Positions 43,238 to 54,600 of a stretch of DNA of 64,000 nucleotides are shown here, piece after piece. Origin of the DNA: Aegilops tauschii subsp. strangulata (taxonomy: Eukaryota > Streptophyta > Magnoliopsida > Poales > Poaceae); NCBI RefSeq assembly GCF_002575655.3, contig NC_053037.3:142115207-142179206 (forward strand). Direction: 5' to 3'. Every line of letters starts with the position of its first letter. Position 1 is the stretch's first letter. The notes beneath the pieces were generated by a model. It was not told where the DNA came from. It ran no database searches and worked only from the letters and a program-made list of their open reading frames with translations. The position numbers and the translations under genes are program-made.

Positions 43238-44991
43238 ATGATGGATAGGCCAAGTACTTCTACCAACCCACTCTCCCTTGAGCAAGACGACGACCCGAAC
43301 AACTATGTCACCAAGCTACACCTATTTGGAACACAACGAGCCTTGCATCAAGAGCAACTAGCATTGAGCGACCGCATCGACAACCTCGCCACCGACTTGT
43401 GACTCTCCGAGCAACGTACAAGAGACTACTTCGACAACAAGCTCGATGAACAAAATAAAGAGAACAACGCAAGAATGGACGAGATTCGTGCCTTGTTGGT
43501 CAACCGCTCTTCGACCACTTCGTCCTACTCAAGAAGGAGTCGCTCAAGTCGACACTCCGACGACACTATCTCCAGCTCAAGTACCCCGACATCGAATACT
43601 CTTTGTCGTGCCGTGCGTCAAGATCATCAAGCCAACCGCAACCTTTACACGACATCGAATCTCAAGAGCATCGACATCGTCAAAACCAAGCTACATTCGC
43701 GCAAGCACAAGAACGGCAACGCCAACGACAACAAGAACAAGAGGAGCGAGTGCGACTACACCAAGATGCACAAGATGCTGAGGCACAACGCCAAGAACAA
43801 CAACTTCGTGAAGCTCAAGCACTTGAGGCGCAACGTGCCCTCCGAGATTCAAGTCGAGCCATACCCAATCGAGGCCGACAAGCCCGTGAGAACCAAGAAG
43901 CGCTTCGCGATGAAGTTCAAGAGAGGATTTACCAAGCACGCGTGCATCAACAAGCTTCTCAACATCCTCGTCAAGCTCGATAAGAACCTCAAGTTCGCCA
44001 AGAGCATGAAGATAATGGAAATCCTCCAATACAAGAGCAACATGAGGAAGACAACCCTCCTCACCAAGAGCAACATGAGATTGTCAATCCTCAAAGACAT
44101 GGGTGTCATCATCCCCAACCCCAACACAATGAAGAACAACGCTACGGCAAGCTCAAGTTCACCATGCCCAAGTTCACCGGAAGCAATGACCCCGAAGAGT
44201 ACATATCATGGGCATTGAAGGTTGACAAAATCTTCCGCTTACACAACTATGAAGAAGAGAAGAAGATCGCGATGGCATCCCTTGAGTTCCAAGACTACGT
44301 CCTCATTTGGTGGGAACAAGTCATTGAGCGCCGAGCAGCAAGAGGTGAACCACCCATCACTACTTGGGTGCAAATGAAGGATGTCATGAGAGCACGCTTC
44401 GTGCCAAACTACTACAACCGCGACCTCTTCAAGAAACTCCAACTACTCAAGCAAGGAACCAAGAGCATTGAAGAGTACTACAAGGAAATGGAGATTTCCA
44501 TGATACGAGCCAATGTCACGGAAGATGATGAGAAAACTATGGCACGTTTGTTGAATGGACTCAATCATCCTATCAAGAAGATCGCCGACTTCCAACCCTA
44601 CTTGAACCTCATCGAGCTAGTGCATCAAGCTACCAAAGCGGAACGTCAAGTGCAAGATGATTTCAAGTATGCCAAGTTCTCATCCAAGTCCTATGGAATC
44701 TCCAACAACCAAGATTCGACGACTCCAACACCTTCTACCTCAACCAAGCCATCTACAAGCAACGGCGACAAGTCAAGTTACAAGAAAGCTTCGACTACCT
44801 CAAGTCATCCTCCTACTACAAGCAACTTCAAGCCGAGAGCTTCTTCATCATCTACCCCAAACGATGAGACCGTGAAGACAAGTTCCTTCAAATGCTTCAC
44901 ATGCGGCGGCCGAGGCCACAAGTCCTTTGAGTGTACAAACAAGCGCACCATGATCCTCAATGACGACGGAACCTACGACTCCATGAGTTAA
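43238..44991 (+). pseudogene. Chromovirus gag, with stops and a frameshift
   Basis: The start is ATG ATG GAT at 43238. A stop (TGA) follows at 43400. A frameshift near 43580 moves the reading into the main gag-pol frame, where an Arg/Gln/Glu-rich coiled-coil stretch (QERQRQRQQEQEERVRLHQD) lies at 43603-43983, ending in TAA. The capsid region follows: KFTGSNDPEEYISWALKVDK, WWEQVIERRA, RFVPNYYNRDLFKKLQ. A CCHC knuckle, CFTCGGRGHKSFEC, is near the end. A TAA at 44989 separates it from the protease. Confidence 0.85.
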
Positions 44992-47808
44992 GAGGAGATG
45001 GAAGCCCTTGAGCAAGTGGCCATGCACCGGCAAGTGAATGAAGATGACGATAATCAAGTCTTTTGTGACGAATATTCAAGTCCCGCTCTTGTTTTCTCCA
45101 AGGTCTTGACTCTTCAACATCAACAAGACGAAGACCAAAGATGCCATATCTTTGACACCGAGGCCGGCATCAATGGAAGGTCCGTCAAGGTCATCATCGA
45201 TGGAGGGAGTTGCCATAACTTAGCAAGTGAAGAACTTTGCTCCAAACTCCAATTTGCCAAGTAGAAGCACCCACACCCCTACAAGGTTCAATGGCTAAAC
45301 GACAGCGGCACTATCCAAGTCGAGCATAGGGTACAAGTCTCCTTCAAGATCGGAGCTTACGAAGACACTTTGGAGTGTGATGTCATTCTGATGTCCGTTT
45401 GCCACCTCCTTCTTGGACGGCCATGGCAATATGACCGAGGCGTCATCCACAATGGTCGTACAAACCACTATCGCTTTAAGATGAAAGGGAAGGAGTATGT
45501 GCTACGTCCTATGTCTCCAAGCCAAGTGATCGCCGACAAGCAAGCCACCCATCGTGGAGAGAATAGTGAGAGAGCGAACCACCAAAAAGAGAGTGAGCGC
45601 CACAAGCCCAAATTGAGTGCCTCCACGATGAGCGACAAGAAGAACTTAGTCCTCTTCGCCACCAAACGTGAGATGAGAGAAGTGTGTGAGAACCCATCAA
45701 GTGTCTTGCACTATGTCCTTTTGTGCAAGGATGAGGCACCAAAAACTAACACCTCTCACAATCTACCTTTGGTGTTATCTTCTCTCTTGCAGGAATTCCA
45801 AGATGTTTTCCCCGATGAGCTACCTCCGGGTCTACCTCCACTACGAGGCATTGAGCACTGAATCGATCTCATCCCCAGAGCACCTCTTCCAAACAAGGCC
45901 CCATACCGCGTCAACCCCGAAGAAACCAAAGAAATACAAAGGCAAGTACAACACCTCATAGACCATGGACATGTGCGTGAAAGTTTGAGCCCTTGTGCCG
46001 TCCCGGTCATTCTTGTACCAAAACGAGACGGTAGTTTTCGCATGAGCTCCGATTGTAGACCCATCAATGCTATCACCGTTCGATATAGGCACCCCATTCC
46101 ATGCCTTGATGATATGCTAGATGAGCTTAGCGGTGCCACTATTTTCTCAAAAATTGATCTTAAAAGTGGTCACTATCAAATACGCATACAAGAGGGTGAT
46201 GAATGGAAAACCGCTTTCAAAACAAAGTTTGGTTTATATGAGTAGTTAGTCATGCCTATGGGTTTATCGGAAGCACCCGGTACTTTCATGCATCTTATGC
46301 ATTATGTGTTTCGCCCTTATATTGGTGAATTTGTTGTTGTCTACTTCGATGATATACTTGTTTTTAGCAAATCTCTCAAAGAGCATGTCACCCACCTTCG
46401 AACCGTGCTACAAACTCTTCGAAAAGAGCGTCTCTATGCTAATATGGAAAAATGCCTCTTTGGTGTTGATAAGCTTGTTTTCTTGGGTTTTGTAGTATCT
46501 TCTAAGGGTGTTCATGTAGATGAATCTAAGAACAATGCTATTAAAACTTGGCCGCAACCAACTAACTTGCAACAAGTGCGTAGTTTTCTTGGTTTAGCCA
46601 GTTTCTACCATAGATTCGTGAAGGACTTTAGCACCATTGCTTCACCTTTGCATGCTTTGAGTAAGAAAAATGCATCGTTTGTTTGGGGAACATCCCAAGA
46701 CATCGCTTTCAATGAGCTTAAGAATTTGCTTACTCACGCTCCCGTGCTTGCACTACCAAACTTTGACAAACCTTTTGAGATCCATTGTGATGCTAGTGGT
46801 TATGGCATAGGAGGCGTGTTAATGCAAGAGAAGCGCCCCGTAGCATACTTTAGTGAGAAACTTTCCGGCGCACAACTCAATTACCCCATCTATGACAAAG
46901 AGCTATATGCTTTAGTGCGAGTTTTGCGTGAATGGGAACATTACCTCCGTCCCCATGAGTTCATTCTTCACACCGATCATGAAACGCTCAAGTATCTTCA
47001 GGGTCAAACTAAGTTGAACAAGCGTCATGCTAAGTGGAGTGAATTCATAGAGTATTTTCCTTATGTCATCAAGTATATTAAAGGTAAGGAAAATGTTGTG
47101 GCAGATGCACTTTCTCGCATATGCATGCTTGTTACTCAACTTGAATTGGATGTCATTGGCTTTGAGCACATAAAAGACTTGTATGCGCATGATCCTACTT
47201 TTGCAACTCCTTATGGTAAGCGTTTGATGCATACATCTTGGGAACACTATTACATCAAGAATGGTTATCTTATGAGAGCTAACAAACTATGCATCCCCGA
47301 GTCTTCTCTTCGTTTGTTGCTTTTGCAAGAATCTCATGGAGGAGGACTAATGGGACACTTTGGACGCGACAAGATATTTGCTACGCTCTCCAGGAACTAC
47401 TTTTGGCCCAATATGTTTCGCGACGTCAACCGCTTCACCAACCGATGCTCTACATGTCGCAAAGCTAAGTCTAAAGCTCAATCTCATGGACTCTATATGC
47501 CTCTTCCAATTCCATACCAACCATGGGAAGATATTAGCATGGATTTTGTGCTTGGTTTGCCTAGAACTAGAAATGGCAAGGATTCTGTTTTTGTTGTTGT
47601 GGAACGATTCTCCAAAATGGCTCATTTCATTCCTTGCAACAAGATAGACGATGCTTCACATGTTGCCAATCTCTTTTGTAGGGAAATCTTGCAACTTCAT
47701 GGAGTGCCAAAGATGATTGTCTCGGACCGCGACGTCAAGTTCTTGAGTTACTTTTGGAAGACCTTATGCGCCAAGCTCGGAATCAAGCTACTATTCTCCA
47801 CGGCATAG
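44992..47808 (+). pseudogene. Chromovirus pol: protease, RT, RNase H and integrase
   Basis: All in the gag frame, interrupted by stops at 45262 (TAG), 45859 (TGA), 46243 (TAG) and 47806 (TAG). Protease: [65 protein letters not shown] and the catalytic [10 protein letters not shown]. RNase [18 protein letters not shown] and [10 protein letters not shown]. Integrase: [29 protein letters not shown], the core [12 protein letters not shown] (Asp), [16 protein letters not shown] (Asp), then [12 protein letters not shown] with Glu. Two stops fit CGA-to-TGA or CAG-to-TAG, and one TGG-to-TAG. Confidence 0.9.
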
Positions 47809-48557
47809 CATCCACAAACCAACGGCCAAACGGAGGTGACGAACCGAACACTCTCCACTCTAGTACGCGTATTGATCAAGAGGAACATCAAGGAGTGGGA
47901 CGAGTGCTTACCCATCGCCGAGTACGCTACAACCGCGCAAGACATTCAACTACCGGCAAGTCCCCCTTCGAGGTCGTCTACGGTTTCAACTCGTTGTCCC
48001 CATTGGACATTCTTCCTCTACCACTACAAGAGCGCATCAACATGGACGCGAGTACCCGAGTAAACTATCTCAAGAAGATGCATGAAGATACAAGGAACAC
48101 CATCGAGCGTCAAGTACAACGACTCGCGACCAAGCTCAACGTCGACAAGCAACCCATGATCTTCAACATTGGCGATCTTGTGTGGCTAGACCTTCGCAAG
48201 GACCGCTTCCACAATGAACGCAAGTCCAAACTTCTACCACGAGTGAATGGACCCTTCAAGGTGCTAGCACGCTACAACAACAACGCTTACAAGATCGACC
48301 TCCCGCTCGACAAGTACAACGTGAATGACATCTTCAACGTCAAAGATCTTTCGCCATACCATGGTGATGAGGATTTCGATCCGAGGTCGGATCTTTCCCA
48401 TGGGAGGGGAGATGATGCGGAGCATCCCAAGGTCATCCCCATGGATATACCTACGTCTTCCACGACACCACTTGGACCAATGACAAGAGCCCGAGCCAAG
48501 GCTATTGAAGATAAGGTGAACTCGCTCCTTTCCGAATTACTACTTTCGACACATTAG
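47809..48557 (+). pseudogene. Chromovirus integrase C terminus running into the 3' LTR
   Basis: Starts in the same frame (to about 47935), then shifts to another (47754 frame) and stays open to 48557: [60 protein letters not shown] and FNVKDLSPYHGDEDFDPRSD. It passes the polypurine tract at 48402-48412 and continues 145 bp into the LTR, ending GPMTRARAKAIEDKVNSLLS.. before a stop. The extension is chromovirus C-tail-like. Confidence 0.85.
48402..48412 (+). promoter_or_regulatory. Polypurine tract of the chromovirus
   Basis: gggaggggaga immediately before the 3' LTR; translated as part of pol. Confidence 0.8.
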
Positions 48558-49473
48558 ACATGGCTACTACCTCAAACGGAAACACTATGTGTGCTTAGGT
48601 ACTTGGAGGAAAGCCATGGAACATCTACATCCAATGGACAAGACGGCGAGGACACCAAGTGCGAAGGACAAGAAGATGGGCTGCCATGGAAGCTATAACC
48701 ACCGGACGACCGGCCCGGCCCGGATGTCCGGCCCCTGAAGGTCACGCCAGCCCTAGGAACTCAGGCCAACGAAATCTACAGCGGCCGGACGTCCGACCAG
48801 GACTGAACGTCCGACAACTCCCAACCTCCGGACGACCGAACCCCTCCGGACGACCGATGCCACGCCAACAGAACGAAATCTATGGAAATTCGAGGAGGAC
48901 CGGACGTCCGATGCCACGGCAACAGAACCTAATCTTCGAATGTCCGAAGATCCATGGACGTACGGACCGTCCCGAGCTTCCGGACGTCCGACGCCCACCA
49001 GACGTCCGACCCCTGGTTGTGTCCAGTTGCGGGGTGAGGCCCATGTACCCCTTCACTTCGCCCCCATTTGCACTAAGACTATAAATAGACCTCCTCCTCC
49101 TCCTAGTTAGGGTTAGCATTGGTTTAGCTCATATGTGAGAAAGAGCTTTGCTCATCCATACGGATCTACTCCACGAGAGAGACTGCGGCCCCTCTACGGA
49201 GAAGATCACCTTGGATTCAAGACCCCTCTTGGGTGGCCCCATCAAGACCTCCTCACGGAGAAGAACCGGTTACCCTTTGTATCGTCATTTGTTGATCGTG
49301 GATCTTGTATCTCCTCCCGTGTTTTGAGGATCTAGCATATGTGTGACCTAATCTCGTTGGTTTGAGTGTTCTCTTGTGTTTTCCCTCATGTTTCCCCTCG
49401 TGTTCTTCGTGTTCTTAGTAGGGATCCGCTCCTTTCGTGAAAGATCGGCCGTATAGGGTTCCACCCTACATCA
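48413..49473 (+). repeat. 3' LTR of the chromovirus
   Basis: Same ends and TATA box as the 5' LTR; a few indels near the palindrome cluster make it 28 bp shorter. Followed by the TSD cttcc. Confidence 0.93.
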
Positions 49474-50387
49474 CTTCCTCTAATGGGTATACACATATTT
49501 TAGTTGTTGTTGATTACGTTACTAAGTGGGTAGAAGCTATTCCAACTAGTAGTGCTGATCATAACACTTCTATTAAGATGCTTAAAGAAGTTATTTTTCT
49601 GAGGTTTGGAGTCCCTAGATATTTAATGACTGATGGTGGTTCACATTTTATTCATGGTTCTTTTCGTAAAATGCTTGCTAAGTATGATGTTAACCATAGA
49701 ATTGCATCTCCATATCATCCTCAGTCTAGTGGTCAAGTAGAATTGAGCAATAGAGAGATTAAATTAATTGTGCAAAAGACTGTTAATAGATCTAGAAAGA
49801 ATTGGTCTAAGAAACTTGATGATGCTTTGTGGGCTTATAGAACTGCTTATAAGAATCCTATGGGTATGTCTCCATATAAAATGGTTTATGGAAAAGCATG
49901 TCATTTATCTCTTGAACTAGAACATAAGGCATATTGGGCTATTAAAGAGCTCAACTATGATTTGAAACTTGCCGGTGAGAAGAGGCTATTTGACATCAGC
50001 TCACTTGATGAATAGGGAACCCAAGCCTATGAGAATGCCAAGTTGTTTAAAGAAAAAGTTAAAAGATGGCATGATAAAAGGATACAAAAGCGTGAGTTTA
50101 ATGTAGGTGATCATGTTTTGCTATACAACTCTCGTTTAAGTTTTTTTGCAGGAAAGCTTCTCTCTAAATGGGAAGGCCCCTACGTCATCGAGGAGGTCTA
50201 TCGTTCCAGTGCCATAAAGATCAACAACGCCGACGGCACAAACCCGAAGGTGGTAAACGGTCAAAGAATCAAACATTATATCTCAGGTACTCCCATAAAT
50301 GTTGAGACCAATATAATTGATACCGTAACACCGAAGGAGTACATAAGGGACACTTTCCAAAACGTTTCAGACTCCGAAAAGGAATAG
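49474..50387 (+). pseudogene. Athila-like integrase, second half
   Basis: Continues the interrupted integrase at SNGYTHILVVVDYVTKWVEA. The catalytic core shows RYLMTDGGSHFIHGSF (second Asp) and SSGQVELSNREIK (Glu). A stop (TAG) at 50013-50015 after SSLDE sits where a TGG-to-TAG change would fit. The C-terminal part (FNVGDHVLLYNSRLSFFAGK and KWEGPYVIEEVY) is open to 50387. Confidence 0.9.
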
Positions 50388-51338
50388 GTATGTGGTAAGG
50401 TAAGTAAACCGACTCCAAAACGTTTCCAATGATAAATTTTCTCTGTTTTGGAATATTATAAAAAATAGGAAAATTAAAAGTAGTCCGAAAGAGACACGAG
50501 GCGACCACAAGGGTGGAGGGCGCGCCCTACCCCATGGGAGCTCCCCCGACCTTGTGGCCACCTCGCGTGCCCTCTGGACCCCGTTTTCTTGCATGATACT
50601 TCTTATGGTCGGTACAAATTCATTATGTAATCTCTCAAAGGTTTTGACCACAGTGCGATGATATACTCCCCTTGGCAACTGCCAAGCTTGGGGGAGTGCC
50701 CCGGTATCGTATCACCGTCACACCTTTATCTTTATCGTTTTTCTTAGTTCGATCCTTTTGGTTATATCTTGATCTAGTAGAATAAAGTTTTTAGCATGAT
50801 CTAGCTTTGAGTTTTGCTTTATGTTCCCTCTATGTAATCGAGCCCGTGAGATATATAATAAAGAGTAGTTTTGAGTAAGGGGCTTTGCTTTCTTGCTATG
50901 ATCTTGAGGGAATTAAATAAAAGAAAGAATAAAAAGATCATTTATTGATCTTATGGAAAGTAATGACTTCACATATAAAGAATATGATGAATAAAAGTTG
51001 TTGAGAGTTGACAAACTTAGTTTTGGTCATGGTTGCAATTAACAGGAAGTAATAAAGAAAGAGAGGCTTCACATATAAATATACTATCTTGGACATCTTT
51101 TGTAATTGTGAGCACTCATTAAAATATGACATGCTAAAAAGTTGATGTTGGACAAGGAAGACAACATAATGGGTTATGTTTGCTTATATCTGAATAGAAG
51201 TTATATTGTCATGGATCATCCAACATGTTGAGCTTGCCTTTCCTCTCATGCTAGCCAAATTCTTTGCACCAAGTAGAGATACTACTTGTGCTTCCAAACA
51301 TCCCTAAACCCAGTTTTGCCATGAGAGTCCACCATACC
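50388..51338 (+). other. Athila-like element 3' non-coding region
   Basis: No env-like ORF is seen here. A purine-rich block near 50682-50700 (gccaagcttgggggagtgcc) resembles an internal polypurine tract. Sequence ends at 51338 where another element begins. The 3' LTR is not in the window. Confidence 0.6.
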
Positions 51339-51806
51339 TGTCGGTGTACAAAAGTAGGGGCTCTCCTTTTGACCCCTCTATTTGTGCACGGGCAGTCAGA
51401 GCCGCACCTGCGGCCACACTTAGCAGGGCAAAGGGAGGAAGCCGAAGCACAAGAATACTAGAGCAGCGCTCCAGCCAGGGGCACAGAAGACGGGCAAAGC
51501 AACGCCAAGACCAGAGACACAAAGAGCAAGAGGGCGAAGTGGACTCCCCCGGCAAGAGCCTTGCCGGGGCAACTTGCCCAACGCCAACAGAGCGCGCCAC
51601 CCTTGAGCCCAAGGGTTCCAACACCATCAACCACATTGGAACCAAGGCTCGGGAGGCACCTCCGTGGTGGCATGCAGATCTTTGTGAAGATAATAAGCAC
51701 ACAAGATCAGATGAGGACCAGAAGACGACGATCCTCGCCAAGATCCTTGCCGAGGAAATCCACGAGACCCCCGGAAAGATCCTTGCCGGGGACGACCGCG
51801 ATGCTC
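51339..51806 (+). mobile_element. LTR-like fragment of unassigned element
   Basis: Begins tgtcggtgtacaaaagtagg, with a TG start typical of an LTR, directly after Athila sequence. It is GC-rich, with the repeated word ccttgccggg(g). Its end merges into a 48-bp repeat of the next element. The open frames on both strands have no recognisable domain and are probably by-products. Confidence 0.4.
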
Positions 51807-51902
51807 AATCCAATACTCAATCCAACATAACGGAACCTCAAAGAGCAAGACTCAAATCCAATACTCAATCCAACATAACGGAACCTCAAAGTGCAAGACT
51901 CA
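51807..51902. repeat. 48-bp tandem duplication at the broken LTR edge
   Basis: Units 51807-51854 and 51855-51902, starting aatccaatactcaatccaac, differ at one base. The intact LTR at 57849 has one copy. Confidence 0.9.
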
Positions 51903-52613
51903 ATTCATCACAACAAAAAGATAGAGAGGGAAGAAACACCATATGATCCAATTATAATAACAAAGCTCGCGGTACACCAAGATTGTGCCATATCAAGAAC
52001 ACGGGAGAGAGAGAGAGATCAAACACATAGCTATTGGTACATACCCTCAGCCCCGAGGGTGAACTACTCCCTCCTCGTCATGGAGACCGCTAGGATAATT
52101 CAGATGGCCACCAGTGATGGTTTCCCCCTCCGGCAGGGTGCCGAACGGACTCCCGATTGGTTTTTCATGGCTACAGAGGCTTGCGGCGGCGGAACTCCCG
52201 ATCTAGGTTTATTTTCGGGGTTTTCCCTATTTATAAGAACTTTTGGCGTCAGGAACAAGTCAGGGAGGTCCACGAGGCGACGACAAGGTAGGGGGCGCGC
52301 CCTAGGGGGGTGGACACGCCCTCCACCCTTGTGGATGCCTCGTGGCTCCTCTGGCCCAACTCTTTTACTTCGGGGGCTTCTTCTGGTCCATAAAAAATCA
52401 CCGTAAAGTTTCAGCTCGTTTGGACTCCGTTTGGTATTCCTTTTCTGTAAAACTCAAAAACAAGGAAAAACAGAAACTGGAACTGGGCTCTAGGTTAATA
52501 GGTTAGTCCCAAAAATAATATAAAATAGCATATAAATGCATATAAAACATCCAAGATGGATAATATAATACCATGGAACAATCAAAAAAATTAGATACGT
52601 TGGAGACATATCA
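51903..52613 (-). repeat. Truncated 3' LTR of the LARD-like element
   Basis: Matches the outer part of 57848-59220 (without the hAT insertion). Shared landmarks include ttcttatggaccag-like words, ggctacagaggcttgc, and the end gatacgttggag(a)c(a)tatca. Confidence 0.85.
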
Positions 52614-54600
52614 AGCATCCCCAAGCTTAATTCCTTCTCGTCCTCGAGTAGGTAAATGATAAAAACAGAATTTTTTATGTGGAATGCTACCTAGCATATT
52701 TATGAATGTAATCTTCTCTATTGTGGCAAGAATATTCAGATCCATAAGATTCAAAACAAAATTTTAATATTGACATAAAAAGAATAATACTTCAAGCATA
52801 CTAATAAGGCAATCATGTCTTCTCAAAATAACATGGCCAAAGAAAGTTATCCCTACAAAATCATATAGTCTGGCTATGCTCCATCATCATCACACAAAAT
52901 ATTCAAATCATGCACAACCCCGATGACAAGCCAAGCGATTGTTTCATACTTTTGATGTTCTCAAACCTTTTCAACTTTCATGCAATACATGAGCGTGAGC
53001 CATGGACATAGCACTATAGGTGGAATAGAATATGGTGGTCGTGGAGAAGAAAAAAAGGAGATAGTCTCACATCAACTAGGCGTATCAACGGGCTATGGAG
53101 ATGCCGATCAATAGATATCAATGTGAGTGAGTAGGGATTGCCATGCAACAGATGCACTAGAGCTATAAGTTTATGAAAGCTCAAAAAGAAACTAAGTGGG
53201 TGTGCATCCAACTTGCTTGCTCATGAAGACCTAGAGCATTTGAGAAAGCCCATCGTTGGAATATACAAGCCAAGTTCTGTAATGAAAAATTCCCACTAGT
53301 ATATGAAAGTGACGACATAGGAGATTCTCCATCATGAAGGTCATGGTGCTACTTTGAAGCACAAGTGTGGTAAAAGGATAGTAACATTGCCCCTTCTCTC
53401 TTTTCTCTCATTTTTTATTTTGGGCCTTCTCCCTTTTTTGGCTCTTTTTTCCGTCCAAAGTCTCATTCCGACTTGTGGGGGAATCATAGTCTCCATCATC
53501 CTTTCCTCACATGGGACAATGCTCTAATAATGAAGATCATCACACTTTTATTTATTTACAACTCAAGAATTACAACTCGATACTTAGAACAAAATATGAC
53601 TATATGAATGCCTCCGGCGGTGTACCGGGATGTGCAATGAATCAAGAGTGACATGTATGAAAGAATTATGAACATTGACTTTGCCACAAATATGATGTCA
53701 ACTACATGATCATGCAAAGCAATATGACAATGATGAAGCGTGTCATAATAAATGGAACGATGGAAGTTGCATGGCAATATATCTCGGAATGGCTATGGAA
53801 ATGCCATAATAGGTAGGTATGGTGGCTGTTTTGAGGAAGGTATATGGTGGGTGAATGGTGCCAGCGAAAGTTGAGTGGCACAAGAGAGGCTAGCAATGGT
53901 GGAAGGGTGAGAGTGCGTATAATCCATGGACTCAACATTAGTCATAAAGAACTCACATACTTATTGCAAAAATCTATTAGTCATTGAAACAAAGTACTAC
54001 ATGCATGCGCCTAGGGGGATATATTGGTAGGAAAAGACCATCGCTCGTCCCCGACCGCCACTCATAAGGAAGACAATCAATAAATAAATCATGCTCAGAC
54101 TTCATCACATAACGGTTCACCATACATGCATGCTACGGGAATCACAAACTTTAACGCAAGTATTTATACAATCCACAATTACTTACTAGCATGACTCTAA
54201 TATCACCATCTTTATATCTCAAAACAATCATAAGGAATCAAACTTCTCATAGTATTCAATGCATTTTATATGAAAGTTTTTATTATACCCCTCTTGGATG
54301 CCCATCATATTAGGACTAAATTCATAACCTAGCAAATTACCATGCTATTTAAGACTCTCAAAATAGTATAAGTGAAGCATGAGAGTTCATAAATTTCTTC
54401 AAAATAAAACCACAGCCGTGCTCTAAAAAGATATAAGTGAAGCACTGGAGCAAATGACAAACTACTCCAAAAGATATAAGTGAATATCAATGAGTAGTCG
54501 AATAATTATGTAACTATGTGAAGACTCTCTAACATTTAAGAATTTCAGATCTTGGGATATTATTCAAACAGAAAGCAAAACAAAATAAAATGACATTACA
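52614..54600 (-). other. LARD-like internal region, left part
   Basis: Non-coding and AT-rich, with a polypurine-tract-like aagcttggggatgctt (minus) at 52614-52629, adjacent to the 3' LTR. Small ORFs on both strands are not supported. Confidence 0.7.

Larger units (their letters stand above)
40641..49473 (+). mobile_element. Chromovirus-type Ty3/Gypsy retrotransposon, full length
   Basis: LTRs 40641-41729 (1,089 bp) and 48413-49473 (1,061 bp) start tgatgcggagcatcccaagg and end ccaccctacatca. The perfect 5-bp TSD cttcc lies at 40636-40640 and 49474-49478. The body holds a single gag-pol frame with stops. The gag-pol frame runs into the 3' LTR, as described for centromeric (CRM-type) chromoviruses. 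No chromodomain motif is recognisable by eye, so CRM versus another chromovirus clade is not settled. Confidence 0.92.
23037..51338 (+). mobile_element. Athila-like Ty3/Gypsy element, interrupted twice, 3' LTR not seen
   Basis: Components in order: truncated 5' LTR (23037-23933), end of gag/start of protease (23934-24061), [nested Tat element 24062-37730], protease-RT-RNase H-integrase (37731-40640), [nested chromovirus 40641-49473], rest of integrase (49474-50387), and 3' non-coding DNA to 51338. The frame rejoins exactly at both insertions. Similarity to Athila-type plant elements is from recognised pol motifs; the Triticeae family name would need a search. Confidence 0.85.

Noticed and set aside
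50388..51338. A possible env-like gene of the Athila-like element
   Set aside because: No ORF of useful length, signal peptide or membrane segment is seen on the plus strand in this region.
51304..52406. Several 140-200 codon ORFs on both strands (for example 51344-51946 plus)
   Set aside because: They span the junction of two transposon fragments and have no recognisable domain or composition typical of a gene.
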